DNA of 64,000 nt from UBA10649 sp965227045 (GCA_965227045.1 OZ245718.1:2728001-2792000), one strand, 5' to 3'; positions 34,126 to 42,478 are shown, counted from the stretch's first letter. Program-made: numbers and translations. Notes: generated from the letters alone by a model not told the origin.

Positions 34126-34227
34126 ATGGTTGAGGTCACGTACACCGGCTTGCTGATCCTTGCCGCGGCCGTGGCCGCGGGATTCGCCTTCTTCGCCGCG
34201 GCAAAGCTGATCAAGAAGGACGGCTAG
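34126..34227 (+). CDS. Single-pass membrane microprotein, 33 residues
   Basis: MVEVTYTG, then one hydrophobic helix (LLILAAAVAAGFAFFAAAKL) and a basic end IKKDG. The ATG has TACGCT exactly six bases upstream, the leaderless-promoter pattern seen for many genes here. The TAG abuts the GTG of the nitrobindin-like gene with no gap. I do not recognise a family. Small tail-anchored proteins of this size are often partners of larger membrane proteins, so DUF4395 next door is a candidate. Confidence 0.6.
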   Translation: MVEVTYTGLLILAAAVAAGFAFFAAAKLIKKDG

Positions 34228-34809
34228 GTGCTGTCTGCCGACGGCCCCTCGGTCGAGGTGCATCAACTCGTCAAGCCGTGGGCCTGGCTGCTCGGCGCGT
34301 GGGTCGGCGTCGGCACCGGGCAGTACCCGACCATCGACGACTTCCGCTTCGGGCAGGAGGTCGCCTTCGCCACCGACGGCCGGCCGTTCCTCGCCTACCG
34401 CTCTCGAAGCTGGCTCCTGGACGACGATGGCAACCGCGTGCGTCCGCTCGCCGCGGAATCGGGCTTCTGGCGTCCGAAGGAGGACAACAGGGTCGAGGTC
34501 ACCCTCGCGCATCCGACCGGGTTCGCGGAGATCTGGTACGGAACCCTCGAGGTCACCGGCCTGGAGAACGCCACCGTCACGGGCGCGCGGGTGGACCTGC
34601 GGACCGATGTCGTCGCTCGAACTGAGACGGCGAAGGAATATACGCAAGGCCACCGGCTTTATGGACTAGTAGAGGGTCGCCTGCTCTGGACGTTCGACAT
34701 GGCGGCCGTGGGTGTTCCGCTCGTGAACCACCTGGCCGCCTCGTTGTCGAGGGTCGCGTCGGACGGCTCGGGTACGGCCGAGGATGACCCGACGGGAGCA
34801 GGTAGATGA
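34228..34809 (+). CDS. Nitrobindin-like heme-binding beta-barrel protein (DUF1794)
   Basis: 193 residues. The N-terminal GxWxGxGxGxYP signature (GAWVGVGTGQYP) and a C-terminal conserved histidine in PLVNHLAASL, the likely proximal heme ligand, identify nitrobindin. In Mycobacterium the homologue (Rv0813c type) lies in the same neighbourhood. It binds heme and NO or peroxynitrite. The GTG start directly follows the microprotein stop. The stop overlaps the fur-like ATG (ATGA). Confidence 0.85.
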   Translation: MLSADGPSVEVHQLVKPWAWLLGAWVGVGTGQYPTIDDFRFGQEVAFATDGRPFLAYRSRSWLLDDDGNRVRPLAAESGFWRPKEDNRVEVTLAHPTGFAEIWYGTLEVTGLENATVTGARVDLRTDVVARTETAKEYTQGHRLYGLVEGRLLWTFDMAAVGVPLVNHLAASLSRVASDGSGTAEDDPTGAGR

Positions 34810-35252
34810 CCGAGGACTGGGAGCGGCGCCTGCGTGAGCAGGGGTTCCGCATCACCCCGCAGCGGCAACTCGTGCTTGAGGCTGTCGAGAACCTCAGGCA
34901 CGGAACGCCCGAGGAGATCCTCGTCGAGGTGCAGCGAACCGCCACTGGCGTGAACCTGTCGACCGTCTACCGCACCCTTGAGGTGCTTGAGGACGTTGGC
35001 CTCGTCACGCACGCACACATCGGGCACGGGCCTGCGACCTACCACTCCATCGACGAGCACGTGCACATCCATCTCGTCTGCGACCGCTGCGCTCAGGTTT
35101 TGAGCGTGCCTGCGGGCGTTGCCGAGAACTTCGTCGCACGACTGGATGCCGACTACGGCTTTCGAACAGACATCTCCCACGTGTCAGTGCATGGCCTCTG
35201 CAAAGCCTGCAAGGACCAGCCAGCCGATGCGGAATCCGAGGACTCGCCATGA
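34806..35252 (+). CDS. Fur-family metal-dependent regulator
   Basis: 148 residues. DNA-binding helix in the N-terminal part (STVYRTLEVLEDVGLV), metal-binding HVHIHLVCDRC with the zinc-site cysteine pair, and a second C-x2-C (CKAC) near the C-terminus. The HIH-rich stretch fits a Fur/Zur/PerR protein, and the metal cannot be decided by sequence. It overlaps the nitrobindin-like and YgfZ-like genes by ATGA at both ends, so it is in the same operon. Confidence 0.87.
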   Translation: MTEDWERRLREQGFRITPQRQLVLEAVENLRHGTPEEILVEVQRTATGVNLSTVYRTLEVLEDVGLVTHAHIGHGPATYHSIDEHVHIHLVCDRCAQVLSVPAGVAENFVARLDADYGFRTDISHVSVHGLCKACKDQPADAESEDSP

Positions 35253-36283
35253 CGATCGCCGATGCTGTTGCGCCGCCCGAGGGCAACCCGGATCAAGGAG
35301 TGCCATGGCACTTCGGTGAGCCGCACCGCGAACAGCGTTCTCTTGCCAGGGGCGACGCTGCAGTCGACCTGTCGAACCGCGGAGTGATCACGGTCACCGG
35401 TCCCGATCGCCTGACGTGGCTGCACGACCTCACTACTCAGCACCTATCGGCGCTGCGGCCGGGGGCCTCATCGCTGGCGCTGATCCTCAGCCCGCACGGC
35501 CACGTGGAGCATGAGTTGCATCTCATCGACGACGGAGTTTCGACGTGGATCATTGTCGAGCCCGGAACGGCCGAGACCCTGACCGCCTACCTCGACTCGA
35601 TGCGCTTCATGCTTCGTGTCGAGGTCGCCAATGTGAGCGACGAGTACGGAGTCGTGTGGGAGCAATCGCGTGAGATCGATCCCGCTCACCCGACCTGGCT
35701 CGAGCCCGTCGACTTCGCAGGCGAGGGCACCGTCGACTCGGGATCAGATCGTGGCGGCGATGCATCGAAGTACGTCGCCGGACGTCCTGCGGCACTGGCC
35801 GGACGCGAGGTGATTCTGCCGATCGGCGAGGTGTCCGACCGCCTGGCCGAGTACCGCGACGTTGCGGGGACCTGGGCGCTTGAGGCACTGAGGGTCGCGG
35901 CCGCCGTGCCACGCATGGGCATGGAGACCGACCACAAGACGCTGCCGCACGAAGTGGGCTGGATCGGTCCGGGCGTCCATCTGGCCAAGGGCTGCTATCG
36001 GGGGCAGGAGGCGGTGGCCCGGGTGCACAACCTCGGGCATCCGCCGCGCAGGCTGGCGCTGCTTCACCTCGACGGCAGCGAGCAGACGTTGCCGTCGCAT
36101 GGCGACGAGGTCGTTGTCGAGGGCAAGGTCGTCGGCTGGATTGGCACGGCCGCGTGGCACTACGAGGATGGTCCGGTCGCCACCGCGATCATCCGCCGCA
36201 ACACGCCGCAGGGTGTCGATGCAGTGGTGCGATCAGCCGACGGCGACGTCGCGGCGTCGATCGAGACGGTCGTCCTGCCCTAA
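35249..36283 (+). CDS. ygfZ: Folate-binding YgfZ/GcvT-like protein
   Basis: 344 residues. The family motif KGCYRGQEAVARVHN is at about 249-263. N-terminal LSNRGVITVTGPDRLTWLHDL is the GcvT-like folate-binding start. YgfZ uses folate to help maintain or repair iron-sulfur cluster enzymes. ATGA overlap with the Fur-family gene. The 3' end overlaps dtd, in the opposite orientation, by 4 nt. Confidence 0.93.
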   Translation: MTIADAVAPPEGNPDQGVPWHFGEPHREQRSLARGDAAVDLSNRGVITVTGPDRLTWLHDLTTQHLSALRPGASSLALILSPHGHVEHELHLIDDGVSTWIIVEPGTAETLTAYLDSMRFMLRVEVANVSDEYGVVWEQSREIDPAHPTWLEPVDFAGEGTVDSGSDRGGDASKYVAGRPAALAGREVILPIGEVSDRLAEYRDVAGTWALEALRVAAAVPRMGMETDHKTLPHEVGWIGPGVHLAKGCYRGQEAVARVHNLGHPPRRLALLHLDGSEQTLPSHGDEVVVEGKVVGWIGTAAWHYEDGPVATAIIRRNTPQGVDAVVRSADGDVAASIETVVLP

Positions 36284-36717
36284 TCGTTCACGTCGATGAT
36301 GACGGTCATCGGACCGTCATTCGTCAGGGTCACTCGCATGTCCGCGCCGAAGACTCCGGTTGACACTGTTGCGCCTCTGTCGATGAGACGTTGGGTCACA
36401 GCGGTGACCAGCGGCTCGGCGACTGCTCTCGGCGCGGCCAGTTCCCACGTGGGCCGGCGGCCCTTGCGCGTGTCTGCGTACAGGGTGAACTGACTGACGA
36501 CGAGCACTGGGAGGTCGAGATCGCACGCCGACTGCTCCGTTGGCCCCTCGAAGATCCGCAGGTCATAGACCTTGTCGGCGAGTCTCGCCGCCCGTACAGG
36601 GGTGTCGTCGTGGGTGATTCCGACGAGGATCACGAGGCCGGGGCCGGCAAATGAGCCGACCACGTCACCGTCGACGGTGACCGCTGCGTCCCGCGCCCGC
36701 TGCACCACCGCTCGCAT
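36280..36717 (-). CDS. dtd: D-aminoacyl-tRNA deacylase
   Basis: 145 residues, the normal length of Dtd. The two catalytic signatures SQFTLYAD and NDGPMTV (family form NxGPxT) are present, along with MRAVVQRARDAAVTV at the N-terminus. It removes D-amino acids from tRNA. It is the only minus-strand gene in a long plus-strand stretch. Its 5' end is divergent from the asparaginase gene, 26 nt apart. Confidence 0.96.
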   Translation of the reverse strand: MRAVVQRARDAAVTVDGDVVGSFAGPGLVILVGITHDDTPVRAARLADKVYDLRIFEGPTEQSACDLDLPVLVVSQFTLYADTRKGRRPTWELAAPRAVAEPLVTAVTQRLIDRGATVSTGVFGADMRVTLTNDGPMTVIIDVND

Positions 36718-36743
36718 GGCACGCAGCGTGCCATCATTCGCGC

Positions 36744-37700
36744 GTGACCACGCGACCAGCCCCAGCAGTACTGGCCCACTACACGCGTAGCGGGTTCACG
36801 GAGGGCGTCCACGTCGGCCACGCGGTCGTCGTCGATTCCTCAGGTTCGGTAATCCGCAGTTGGGGGGACCCCGATCACGTGATCTTCCCCCGATCGTCGA
36901 ACAAGCCCGCGCAGGCCGCAGCAATGGTGGCCGCCGGATTGGAGCTTCCCGACCACCTGCTCGCCCTGGCTGCCTCGTCGCACTCGGGTGAGGCACTGCA
37001 CATCGACGGAGTGCGGGAGATGCTCGGCATTGCGGGTCTTGACGAGTCGGCTCTGCAGACGCCGGTCGACTACCCACTCGATCTCGACGAGCGGGACGCG
37101 TGGATCCGCGACGGCCGCACACCGTTGGCAATAGCGATGAACTGCTCGGGCAAGCACGCGGCGATGCTGCTGACCTGCCTGGTCAACGGCTGGCCCGTCG
37201 CTTCCTACCTGGACCCGCAGCATCCCCTTCAACTCGCGGTTCTCGCGCAGCTCGAATCCCTCGCGAGCGAGTCGGTTGGCCACGTCGGCGTCGACGGGTG
37301 CGGTGCTCCGGTGATGTCCTTGACGGTCTCCGGCCTGGCCCGGGTGATGTCGCGCTGCGTGAGCGACGGCGCGGGGACACCCGCACGGCGGGTCGCCGAT
37401 GCGATGGCGGCTCACCCCGAGACGGTGGGCGGTCGACGCCGCGACGTCACCGCCTTCATGCGGGCAGTGCCCGGACTGGTAGCCAAAGACGGGGCCGAGG
37501 GGGTCTATATCGCGGGCCTGCCTGATGGTCGCGCGGTCGCGATCAAGGTCGAGGACGGTTCGATCCGCGCCCGGCGGGTCGCCCTGGCCACCATCCTCGT
37601 CGGGCTGGGCTGCGATGAGCAGGCACTCGACGAGCACCTGCGCCTGCCCCTGTGGGGCGGCGGCACCGTGGTCGGCTGGGTCGAGTCCCCGCTGGTCTAG
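36744..37700 (+). CDS. L-asparaginase II family protein
   Basis: 318 residues. The conserved family segments are FPRSSNKPAQAAAMV (S-x-x-K-P), NCSGKHAAML and GVDGCGAPV, typical of thermolabile/rhizobial-type asparaginase II proteins. The expected reaction is asparagine to aspartate plus ammonia. The GTG start was chosen as the first start after the divergent dtd gene. No signal peptide, so cytoplasmic. It is single in its strand unit, followed by the regulator of the HBHA locus. Confidence 0.85.
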   Translation: MTTRPAPAVLAHYTRSGFTEGVHVGHAVVVDSSGSVIRSWGDPDHVIFPRSSNKPAQAAAMVAAGLELPDHLLALAASSHSGEALHIDGVREMLGIAGLDESALQTPVDYPLDLDERDAWIRDGRTPLAIAMNCSGKHAAMLLTCLVNGWPVASYLDPQHPLQLAVLAQLESLASESVGHVGVDGCGAPVMSLTVSGLARVMSRCVSDGAGTPARRVADAMAAHPETVGGRRRDVTAFMRAVPGLVAKDGAEGVYIAGLPDGRAVAIKVEDGSIRARRVALATILVGLGCDEQALDEHLRLPLWGGGTVVGWVESPLV

Positions 37701-37743
37701 CGGGGGTGACCGACGTCACGCTAACTCCCGCTAGCACTCATGT

Positions 37744-37755
37744 TTGCAATTGCAA
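37744..37755. promoter_or_regulatory. Palindrome upstream of the XRE regulator
   Basis: TTGCAATTGCAA, a perfect 12-bp inverted repeat. It starts 34 bp before the ATG, 10 bp before a CATACT -10 box (37766-37771), and so overlaps the -35 position. Likely an autoregulatory site. Confidence 0.55.
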
Positions 37756-37777
37756 GCACGTGCTGCATACTGGACGC

Positions 37778-38191
37778 ATGCCAGGAATCGACGTCAGCGG
37801 GCTCGGCGGCTTCATCCGCGAGCAGCGCGATCAGGCGCAGATGTCCCTTCGCCAGCTGTCGAAGGCTGCTGACGTCTCCAACCCCTACCTCAGCCAGGTC
37901 GAGCGGGGACTGCGCAAGCCGAGCGCGGAGATCCTCAATCGCATTGCCCAGGGCCTGCGCATCTCCGCGGAGACGTTGTACGTGCAGGCCGGCATCCTCG
38001 ACCACCGCGACGGTGATGCAGCGGTGACCACGGCAATCGCCTCTGACTCCACGATCACCGAGCGGCAGCGGTCGACCCTGCTGCAGATCTACGCGGCCTT
38101 CCAGGCCGAGAACCTGGCGCAGGCAGCACGCGCCGCAGAGACCGACGAGACACCATCCACCGAAGACAGTTCTGGAGAGGAAACACCATGA
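37778..38191 (+). CDS. XRE-family transcriptional regulator (HBHA-linked)
   Basis: 137 residues. HTH_XRE: MSLRQLSKAADVSNPYLSQVERGLRKPSAEIL is at about 23-54. The ATG was chosen because CATACT lies exactly six bases upstream and a perfect palindrome precedes it. The C-terminal part is Ala/Glu-rich. It overlaps the HBHA-like gene by ATGA, so the two are co-translated. The same pair (Rv0474-Rv0475) exists in Mycobacterium. Its regulon is unknown. Confidence 0.9.
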   Translation: MPGIDVSGLGGFIREQRDQAQMSLRQLSKAADVSNPYLSQVERGLRKPSAEILNRIAQGLRISAETLYVQAGILDHRDGDAAVTTAIASDSTITERQRSTLLQIYAAFQAENLAQAARAAETDETPSTEDSSGEETP

Positions 38192-38652
38192 CCGACGAGA
38201 CCACCCCCGAAGCAACCGCGCTTCCCGCGAACGCTGCTGGCCGCGTGAAGAAGACGACCGCCAAGGCGACGAGCACCGCCAAGAAGACCACCACCAAGGC
38301 TGCCAACGCAGCGAAGTCGACAACCGCCAAGGCTGCGACCACGGCAAAGTCGACTACGGCGAAGGCCGCCACGACCGCGCGCTCGACCGCGAAGACGACC
38401 GGCGCGAAGGCGACTGAGGCCACCGGCCGGTTCAGCCTGCCGAAGTTCGACCTCCCCAAGTTCGACCTCCCGAAGGTCGACCTGCCCAAGTTCGACGTGC
38501 CGAAGTTCGAGATGCCCAAGTTCGACGTGCCGAGCGTTGATGTGGCAGGCATGACCACCCACACGCGCGAGCGCGTCGCCGGTGCGGCCAACTCCGTTCG
38601 CGGGAACGTCTCGCACACCGTCGCGCTGATCCGCGAGGCGGTCGGCGTCTGA
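38188..38652 (+). CDS. HBHA-like Lys/Ala-rich protein with pentapeptide repeats
   Basis: 154 residues. A basic Lys/Ala/Thr region (about 20-77) contains tandem 11-mers AKSTTAKAATT. Seven consecutive pentapeptides of the form hPK(F/V)(D/E) follow (84-118), then a short tail. A strong GGAGAGGAAA precedes the ATG, which overlaps the regulator stop. Neighbours match HBHA (Rv0475), a surface and nucleoid-like lysine-rich protein. Here the basic part precedes the repeats, unlike mycobacterial HBHA, where the Lys-rich tail is C-terminal. No signal peptide. Confidence 0.75.
   Translation: MTDETTPEATALPANAAGRVKKTTAKATSTAKKTTTKAANAAKSTTAKAATTAKSTTAKAATTARSTAKTTGAKATEATGRFSLPKFDLPKFDLPKVDLPKFDVPKFEMPKFDVPSVDVAGMTTHTRERVAGAANSVRGNVSHTVALIREAVGV
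38437..38541 (+). repeat. Seven tandem 15-bp units encoding hPK(F/V)(D/E)
   Basis: In-frame 15-bp tandem repeats within the HBHA-like gene. The first five are close at DNA level (cTGCCGAAGTTCGAC-type). They encode LPKFD, LPKFD, LPKVD, LPKFD, VPKFE, MPKFD and VPSVD. Confidence 0.8.
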
Positions 38653-38665
38653 CTCAGGCTTCACG

Positions 38666-38695
38666 GAAGGGGCGCGCCTACGGGTGCGCCCCTTC
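38666..38695 (+). terminator. Hairpin terminator after the HBHA-like gene
   Basis: A perfect 10-bp stem, GAAGGGGCGC with GCGCCCCTTC, and a 10-nt loop, followed by a T-containing stretch. It lies between the HBHA-like stop and the next promoter. Confidence 0.7.
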
Positions 38696-38721
38696 TGCAT
38701 TTCCTGCACTAGCGTGGACAC

Positions 38722-39006
38722 GTGTTCGGAAACGTCCAGGACCTCGTCCTACTCGCCCTGTGGATCCTCACGCTCGCGGTCAAGGGCTTCGCGTTCATCG
38801 ACTGCCTGCGCCGCCCGACCGCCGCGTTCCCCGCGGTCGGCCGCCAGAGCAAGGTGCTCTGGCTGGTGCTCACCGCGCTCGCCGCGCTGAGCGGGCTGAT
38901 TCCCAGCCTCACCCTGTCGATCTTCGGCATGGCGGCGATCGTCATCGCGCTCGTGTACCTGTTCGACGTCCGCACGCGCATCATCGACATCACGAACTCC
39001 CGCTAG
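38722..39006 (+). CDS. DUF2516 small membrane protein (Rv0476 type)
   Basis: 94 residues, three hydrophobic helices (about 8-28, 46-62 and 65-83). Position after the XRE and HBHA genes matches Rv0476. A GTG start with TAGCGT six bases upstream indicates a leaderless transcript separate from the HBHA unit. Ends at a bidirectional terminator. Function unknown. Confidence 0.8.
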   Translation: MFGNVQDLVLLALWILTLAVKGFAFIDCLRRPTAAFPAVGRQSKVLWLVLTALAALSGLIPSLTLSIFGMAAIVIALVYLFDVRTRIIDITNSR

Positions 39007-39020
39007 CCCCGCGCCACCTT

Positions 39021-39049
39021 CTGTTTGTCCCGGTTCCCGGGACAAACAG
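39021..39049. terminator. Bidirectional hairpin terminator
   Basis: A perfect 12-bp stem (CTGTTTGTCCCG with CGGGACAAACAG) with a 5-nt loop, between convergent DUF2516 and AlaX-like genes. Confidence 0.75.
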
Positions 39050-39054
39050 AGTGG

Positions 39055-39792
39055 TCAGTCTGCGAGGGCGATGCGGATGCGCCGGAAGCCCTTGCCCTTG
39101 CTCTCCACCTTGACGACCCGCATCTCGCCGATCTGGCGGGTCGACGCGACGTGCGTCCCGCCGTCGGCCTGGACGTCCAGGCCGCTGATGTCCACGATCC
39201 GCACGATCTCGATGGTCGGCGGGAGCAGATTGCTCGCGGTGCGGATCACGTCAGGAATCGCGAGCGCCTCCTCGCGCGGCAGCTCGTACGCGGAGATGCC
39301 GCGGTCGGCGATCACCTCTGCGTTGCACGCCTGCTCGATGCTCTCCTTGAATCCCGCGGGCACCTCGTCCAGATTGAAGTCGAGGCGACCACTGAGCGGG
39401 TCCATGTTCGATCCGGTCACCAGCGCGCCGAAGTCGCGGAACACCACACCCGACAGCAGGTGCAGTCCCGAATGCGTGCGCATGAGTGCCGTGCGCCGCT
39501 CGTTCTCGATGGCCCCGGTGACGACCGTGCCAACAGGCGGCAGGGGGTCGCCGTCAGCGGGAATCAACCACAGGTCGTCGCTGCGCCGAGCATCGACTAT
39601 GCGCGTCCGCACGCCGCCCCAGAGCAGTACGCCGTGGTCGGGCGGCTGCCCGCCGCCGCCGGGGTAGAAGGCCGAGCGGTCGAGCACGATCCCGTCATCG
39701 GCAGTCGCCGCGATCACGACCGCCTGCCAGTCCCGCAGCGCGGAGTCGCTGAGTTCGAGGCGGTCGGTGCGACCGTGGGTGCTCGAACTCAC
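39055..39792 (-). CDS. Alanyl-tRNA editing protein (AlaX-like)
   Basis: 245 residues. The editing-site metal motif HSGLH (HxxxH) is near residue 105, and the second motif reads ADGGTH near 210, with Asp where AlaRS has Cys. YPGGGGQPPDHG is the N-terminal family loop. Free-standing AlaX proteins hydrolyse mischarged Ser- or Gly-tRNA(Ala). The GTG start (39792) was chosen to avoid overlap with gpmA. It is the last gene of the mshA-ybjN-gpmA operon. Confidence 0.82.
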   Translation of the reverse strand: MSSSTHGRTDRLELSDSALRDWQAVVIAATADDGIVLDRSAFYPGGGGQPPDHGVLLWGGVRTRIVDARRSDDLWLIPADGDPLPPVGTVVTGAIENERRTALMRTHSGLHLLSGVVFRDFGALVTGSNMDPLSGRLDFNLDEVPAGFKESIEQACNAEVIADRGISAYELPREEALAIPDVIRTASNLLPPTIEIVRIVDISGLDVQADGGTHVASTRQIGEMRVVKVESKGKGFRRIRIALAD

Positions 39793-39799
39793 CGGGCGA

Positions 39800-40555
39800 C
39801 TACTTCTTGCCCTGCGCGGCGACCGCCGCCGCGGCGACCGCGGCCGCCTCGGGATCGAGGTACTCACCGCCACGAACGACAGGCTTGAGGTCCTCGTCGA
39901 GTCGGTAGACGAGCGGGATGCCGGTCGGGATGTTCAGCTCGGCAATGTCCTCGTCCGAGATGCCGTCGAGGTGCTTGACGAGAGCCCGCAGCGAGTTGCC
40001 ATGCGCGACTATGAGGACGGCCTTGCCTGCTCGCAGGTCAGCGACCACGACGTCCTCCCAGTACGGGATGAGTCGCGTGACCACGTCGGCGAGGCACTCG
40101 GTCGCCGGACGGGAATCCGGTGGCAGTGCTGCATATCTGGGGTCATGGGTCTGCGCGAACTGGTCGTCGGGATCGATCGGAGGGGGCGGAGTGTCGTATG
40201 AGCGGCGCCAGAGCATGAACTGCTCCTCGCCGTACTCCTCCAGCGTGTCCTTCTTGTTCTTGCCCTGCAGCGCGCCGTAGTGCCGCTCATTGAGCCGCCA
40301 GTTGCGCACGACCGGGATCCACGTGCGTCCGCAGGCGTCGAGGGCCAGTTGCGACGTCTTGATCGCGCGCTTCAGCAGCGAGGTGTGGACGACATCGGGA
40401 AGGAGCTCAGCCTCGGCGAGCAGCTTTCCGCCGCGCGTCGCCTCGGCCATGCCCAACTCGGTCAGGTCGACGTCGACCCAGCCGGTGAACAGGCCTTTGG
40501 AGTTCCATTCGCTCTCGCCGTGACGAAGCAGGATCAAGGTGTATGGCGCAGTCAT
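39800..40555 (-). CDS. gpmA: 2,3-bisphosphoglycerate-dependent phosphoglycerate mutase
   Basis: 251 residues. LRHGESEWN (catalytic His), RHYGALQGKNK and VAHGNSLRALVKHL are characteristic. Interconverts 3- and 2-phosphoglycerate in glycolysis. The ATG is 4 nt after the ybjN stop. The alanine-rich C-terminal tail is normal. Gene order mshA-ybjN-gpmA followed by phoU/senX3/regX3 nearby is the Rv0486-0491 order. Confidence 0.95.
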   Translation of the reverse strand: MTAPYTLILLRHGESEWNSKGLFTGWVDVDLTELGMAEATRGGKLLAEAELLPDVVHTSLLKRAIKTSQLALDACGRTWIPVVRNWRLNERHYGALQGKNKKDTLEEYGEEQFMLWRRSYDTPPPPIDPDDQFAQTHDPRYAALPPDSRPATECLADVVTRLIPYWEDVVVADLRAGKAVLIVAHGNSLRALVKHLDGISDEDIAELNIPTGIPLVYRLDEDLKPVVRGGEYLDPEAAAVAAAAVAAQGKK

Positions 40556-40559
40556 GCGC

Positions 40560-41093
40560 TCATCCTGCCGCATCGCCCAATGGCGACGGCGCGGGTTCGT
40601 CACCGGCCCCCGCTGCGAGGTGCGTGAATGCGGCCAGGTTCGCGGTCGACTCGCCTCGTGACAGCCGCCAGTCCCATTCCTTGCGGATTGCCGTCGCGAA
40701 TCCCATTTCGAGGATGGTGTTGAACGAGCCGTCCGAGTACTCCAGCACCGACCCCATGACGCGATCCAGTTCCGCCGCGGTCACCGCCTCCAGCGGCAGT
40801 CTGCCGACGAGGTAGATGTCGCCGTGATGATCGATGGCGAACGAGACCGCATACATCCGACGGTTGCGCTCGAGCAGCCAGCGGAATACGAGTTCGTGAT
40901 TCTCATCGGGGTTTCGCGCCACGAAGGCGTTGATAGTGAGGGCATGCGCACCAATCGTGAGGGCCGCAGTCGTACGAAGCTTGTGGTCACCAGGGAGCGT
41001 CACCACGAAGGTCGACGGCGGCACGGCCTCCCAGTCGAGCTCGGCATCTTCCAAGTAGGCGCGCAATGCGCTCTCGGCCTCGACCGGCGTCAC
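40560..41093 (-). CDS. YbjN-domain protein
   Basis: 177 residues. YbjN/type III secretion-chaperone-like fold: LDWEAVPPSTFVVTLPGDHK, then FVARNPDENHELVFRWLLERNRR and LPLEAVTAAELDRVMGSVLEYSD. The same gene follows mshA in Mycobacterium (Rv0487). Its role is unclear, though a chaperone-like function has been suggested for the fold. The GTG start overlaps the mshA stop by GTGA. Confidence 0.85.
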   Translation of the reverse strand: MTPVEAESALRAYLEDAELDWEAVPPSTFVVTLPGDHKLRTTAALTIGAHALTINAFVARNPDENHELVFRWLLERNRRMYAVSFAIDHHGDIYLVGRLPLEAVTAAELDRVMGSVLEYSDGSFNTILEMGFATAIRKEWDWRLSRGESTANLAAFTHLAAGAGDEPAPSPLGDAAG

Positions 41094-42406
41094 GAACCCT
41101 GCGCAACCATTCGGTCGGCGCCCAGCTTGGCATTCGCCAGTGCGGCCGAGTAGCTGTTCAGCAGGCCCGCGGTCGTCGCCGCCCAGCCGAAGGCGGCGGC
41201 GTGCATGCGGGCTCCGGCGGACAGGGAGGCGCGCAGGGCGGGGTTGCCGATGATGCGCGTGATCGCGCTCGCGAAGTCACCGGGGTCGTGGCCATCGACC
41301 AGCAGGCCGCTGACGTTGTCGGCCACCGCCGTGCGCAGCCCGCCGACGGCGGCGGCAACGACGGGCACGCCGCAGGCCTGAGCCTCGATTGCCACGAGCC
41401 CGAAGGACTCCGAGTAGGACGGCACGACCACGACATCGGCCGCGCGGTACCAGTCGGCGAGCGTGTTCCTGTCACGCGGCGGCTCGAAGCGGACGAGATC
41501 GAGCACCCCGAGCGAGCGTGCGAGGTCGAACAGCGACGACGGCTGATCAAGGCCGCTTCCCGACGGCCCGCCGCAGATGACGACGACGAGTCGCGCCCGC
41601 AGGCCTGGATCGATTGCGACCATCTCCGCCGCGGCCCGGATGAGGATGTCCGGCGCCTTCAGCGGCTGGATGCGTCCGACGAAGAGCAAGATGACGGCAT
41701 CGGGAGCGAGGCCGTGTCGGCGTCGCGCTGCATCGCGGTCACCGGGGCGGAAGCGGTCGAGGTCGACGCCCGGATGCACGACATCGACGTCCATCGGGTT
41801 CGCGCCGTACAGGTCGACCAGTTCTCGAGCCTCGTCGTCGGTGTTCGCGATCATGCGGTCGGCGGCCGCGACGACCTGCTCCTCGCCGATGACTCGCATT
41901 GCCGGCTCGCGCTCGTCACCAGCTGCCAGGTCGCGGTTCTTGACCTTGGCCATGGTGTGCATGGAGTGGACCAGCGGCACGTTCCAACGTTCCTTCGACA
42001 GCCAGCCCACCTGGCCGGAGAGCCAGTAGTGCGAGTGCACGAGATCGAACCAGCCCTCAGGCCGGGCCGCCTCCGCGCGCATCACGCCGGCGGTGACAGC
42101 GCACAGCTGACCGGGCAGGTCCTGCTTGAGCAGTCCCTCGAACGGGCCGGCCGTCACGTGGCGAACGGTGACTCCAGGGGCGGTCTCGACCGAGGGAGGC
42201 AGGGCCGATGAGGTGGCGCGCGTGAAGATCTCGACCTCCACGCCAGATTCCGCGAGGCGGCGAGCGGTCTCGACCACGTACACGTTCATGCCGCCGGCGT
42301 CGCCGGTTCCGGGCTGATCGAGGGGGGAGGTGTGCACCGAGAGGACCGCGATCCGGCGGGGGACGGGTCGGCGCCGAGCACTGTCGAGGCGCGTGGCTGT
42401 CCTCAC
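41090..42406 (-). CDS. mshA: D-inositol-3-phosphate glycosyltransferase
   Basis: 438 residues. GT4 fold with the substrate loop GTGDAGGMNVYV near the N-terminus and the E-x7-E sugar-nucleotide motif in SYSESFGLVAIEAQACGVP. MshA joins UDP-GlcNAc and inositol-3-phosphate in the first step of mycothiol synthesis. The GTG is preceded by GGAGG. First gene of the operon mshA-ybjN-gpmA-alaX-like. MshD, the final enzyme, is encoded at 30374-31315. Confidence 0.95.
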   Translation of the reverse strand: MRTATRLDSARRRPVPRRIAVLSVHTSPLDQPGTGDAGGMNVYVVETARRLAESGVEVEIFTRATSSALPPSVETAPGVTVRHVTAGPFEGLLKQDLPGQLCAVTAGVMRAEAARPEGWFDLVHSHYWLSGQVGWLSKERWNVPLVHSMHTMAKVKNRDLAAGDEREPAMRVIGEEQVVAAADRMIANTDDEARELVDLYGANPMDVDVVHPGVDLDRFRPGDRDAARRRHGLAPDAVILLFVGRIQPLKAPDILIRAAAEMVAIDPGLRARLVVVICGGPSGSGLDQPSSLFDLARSLGVLDLVRFEPPRDRNTLADWYRAADVVVVPSYSESFGLVAIEAQACGVPVVAAAVGGLRTAVADNVSGLLVDGHDPGDFASAITRIIGNPALRASLSAGARMHAAAFGWAATTAGLLNSYSAALANAKLGADRMVAQGS

Positions 42407-42478
42407 CTGCGTGCCTCCCTCGTCCGGTCCCCTGACGGATAACCCCGCCGAAGTCTGGCCTATTCCAGCCCAGTGCGC

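Noticed and set aside
38437..38541. Tandem 15-bp repeats suggesting a CRISPR or minisatellite
   Set aside because: The units are in frame, have no spacers, and encode a clean pentapeptide array in an HBHA-like gene.
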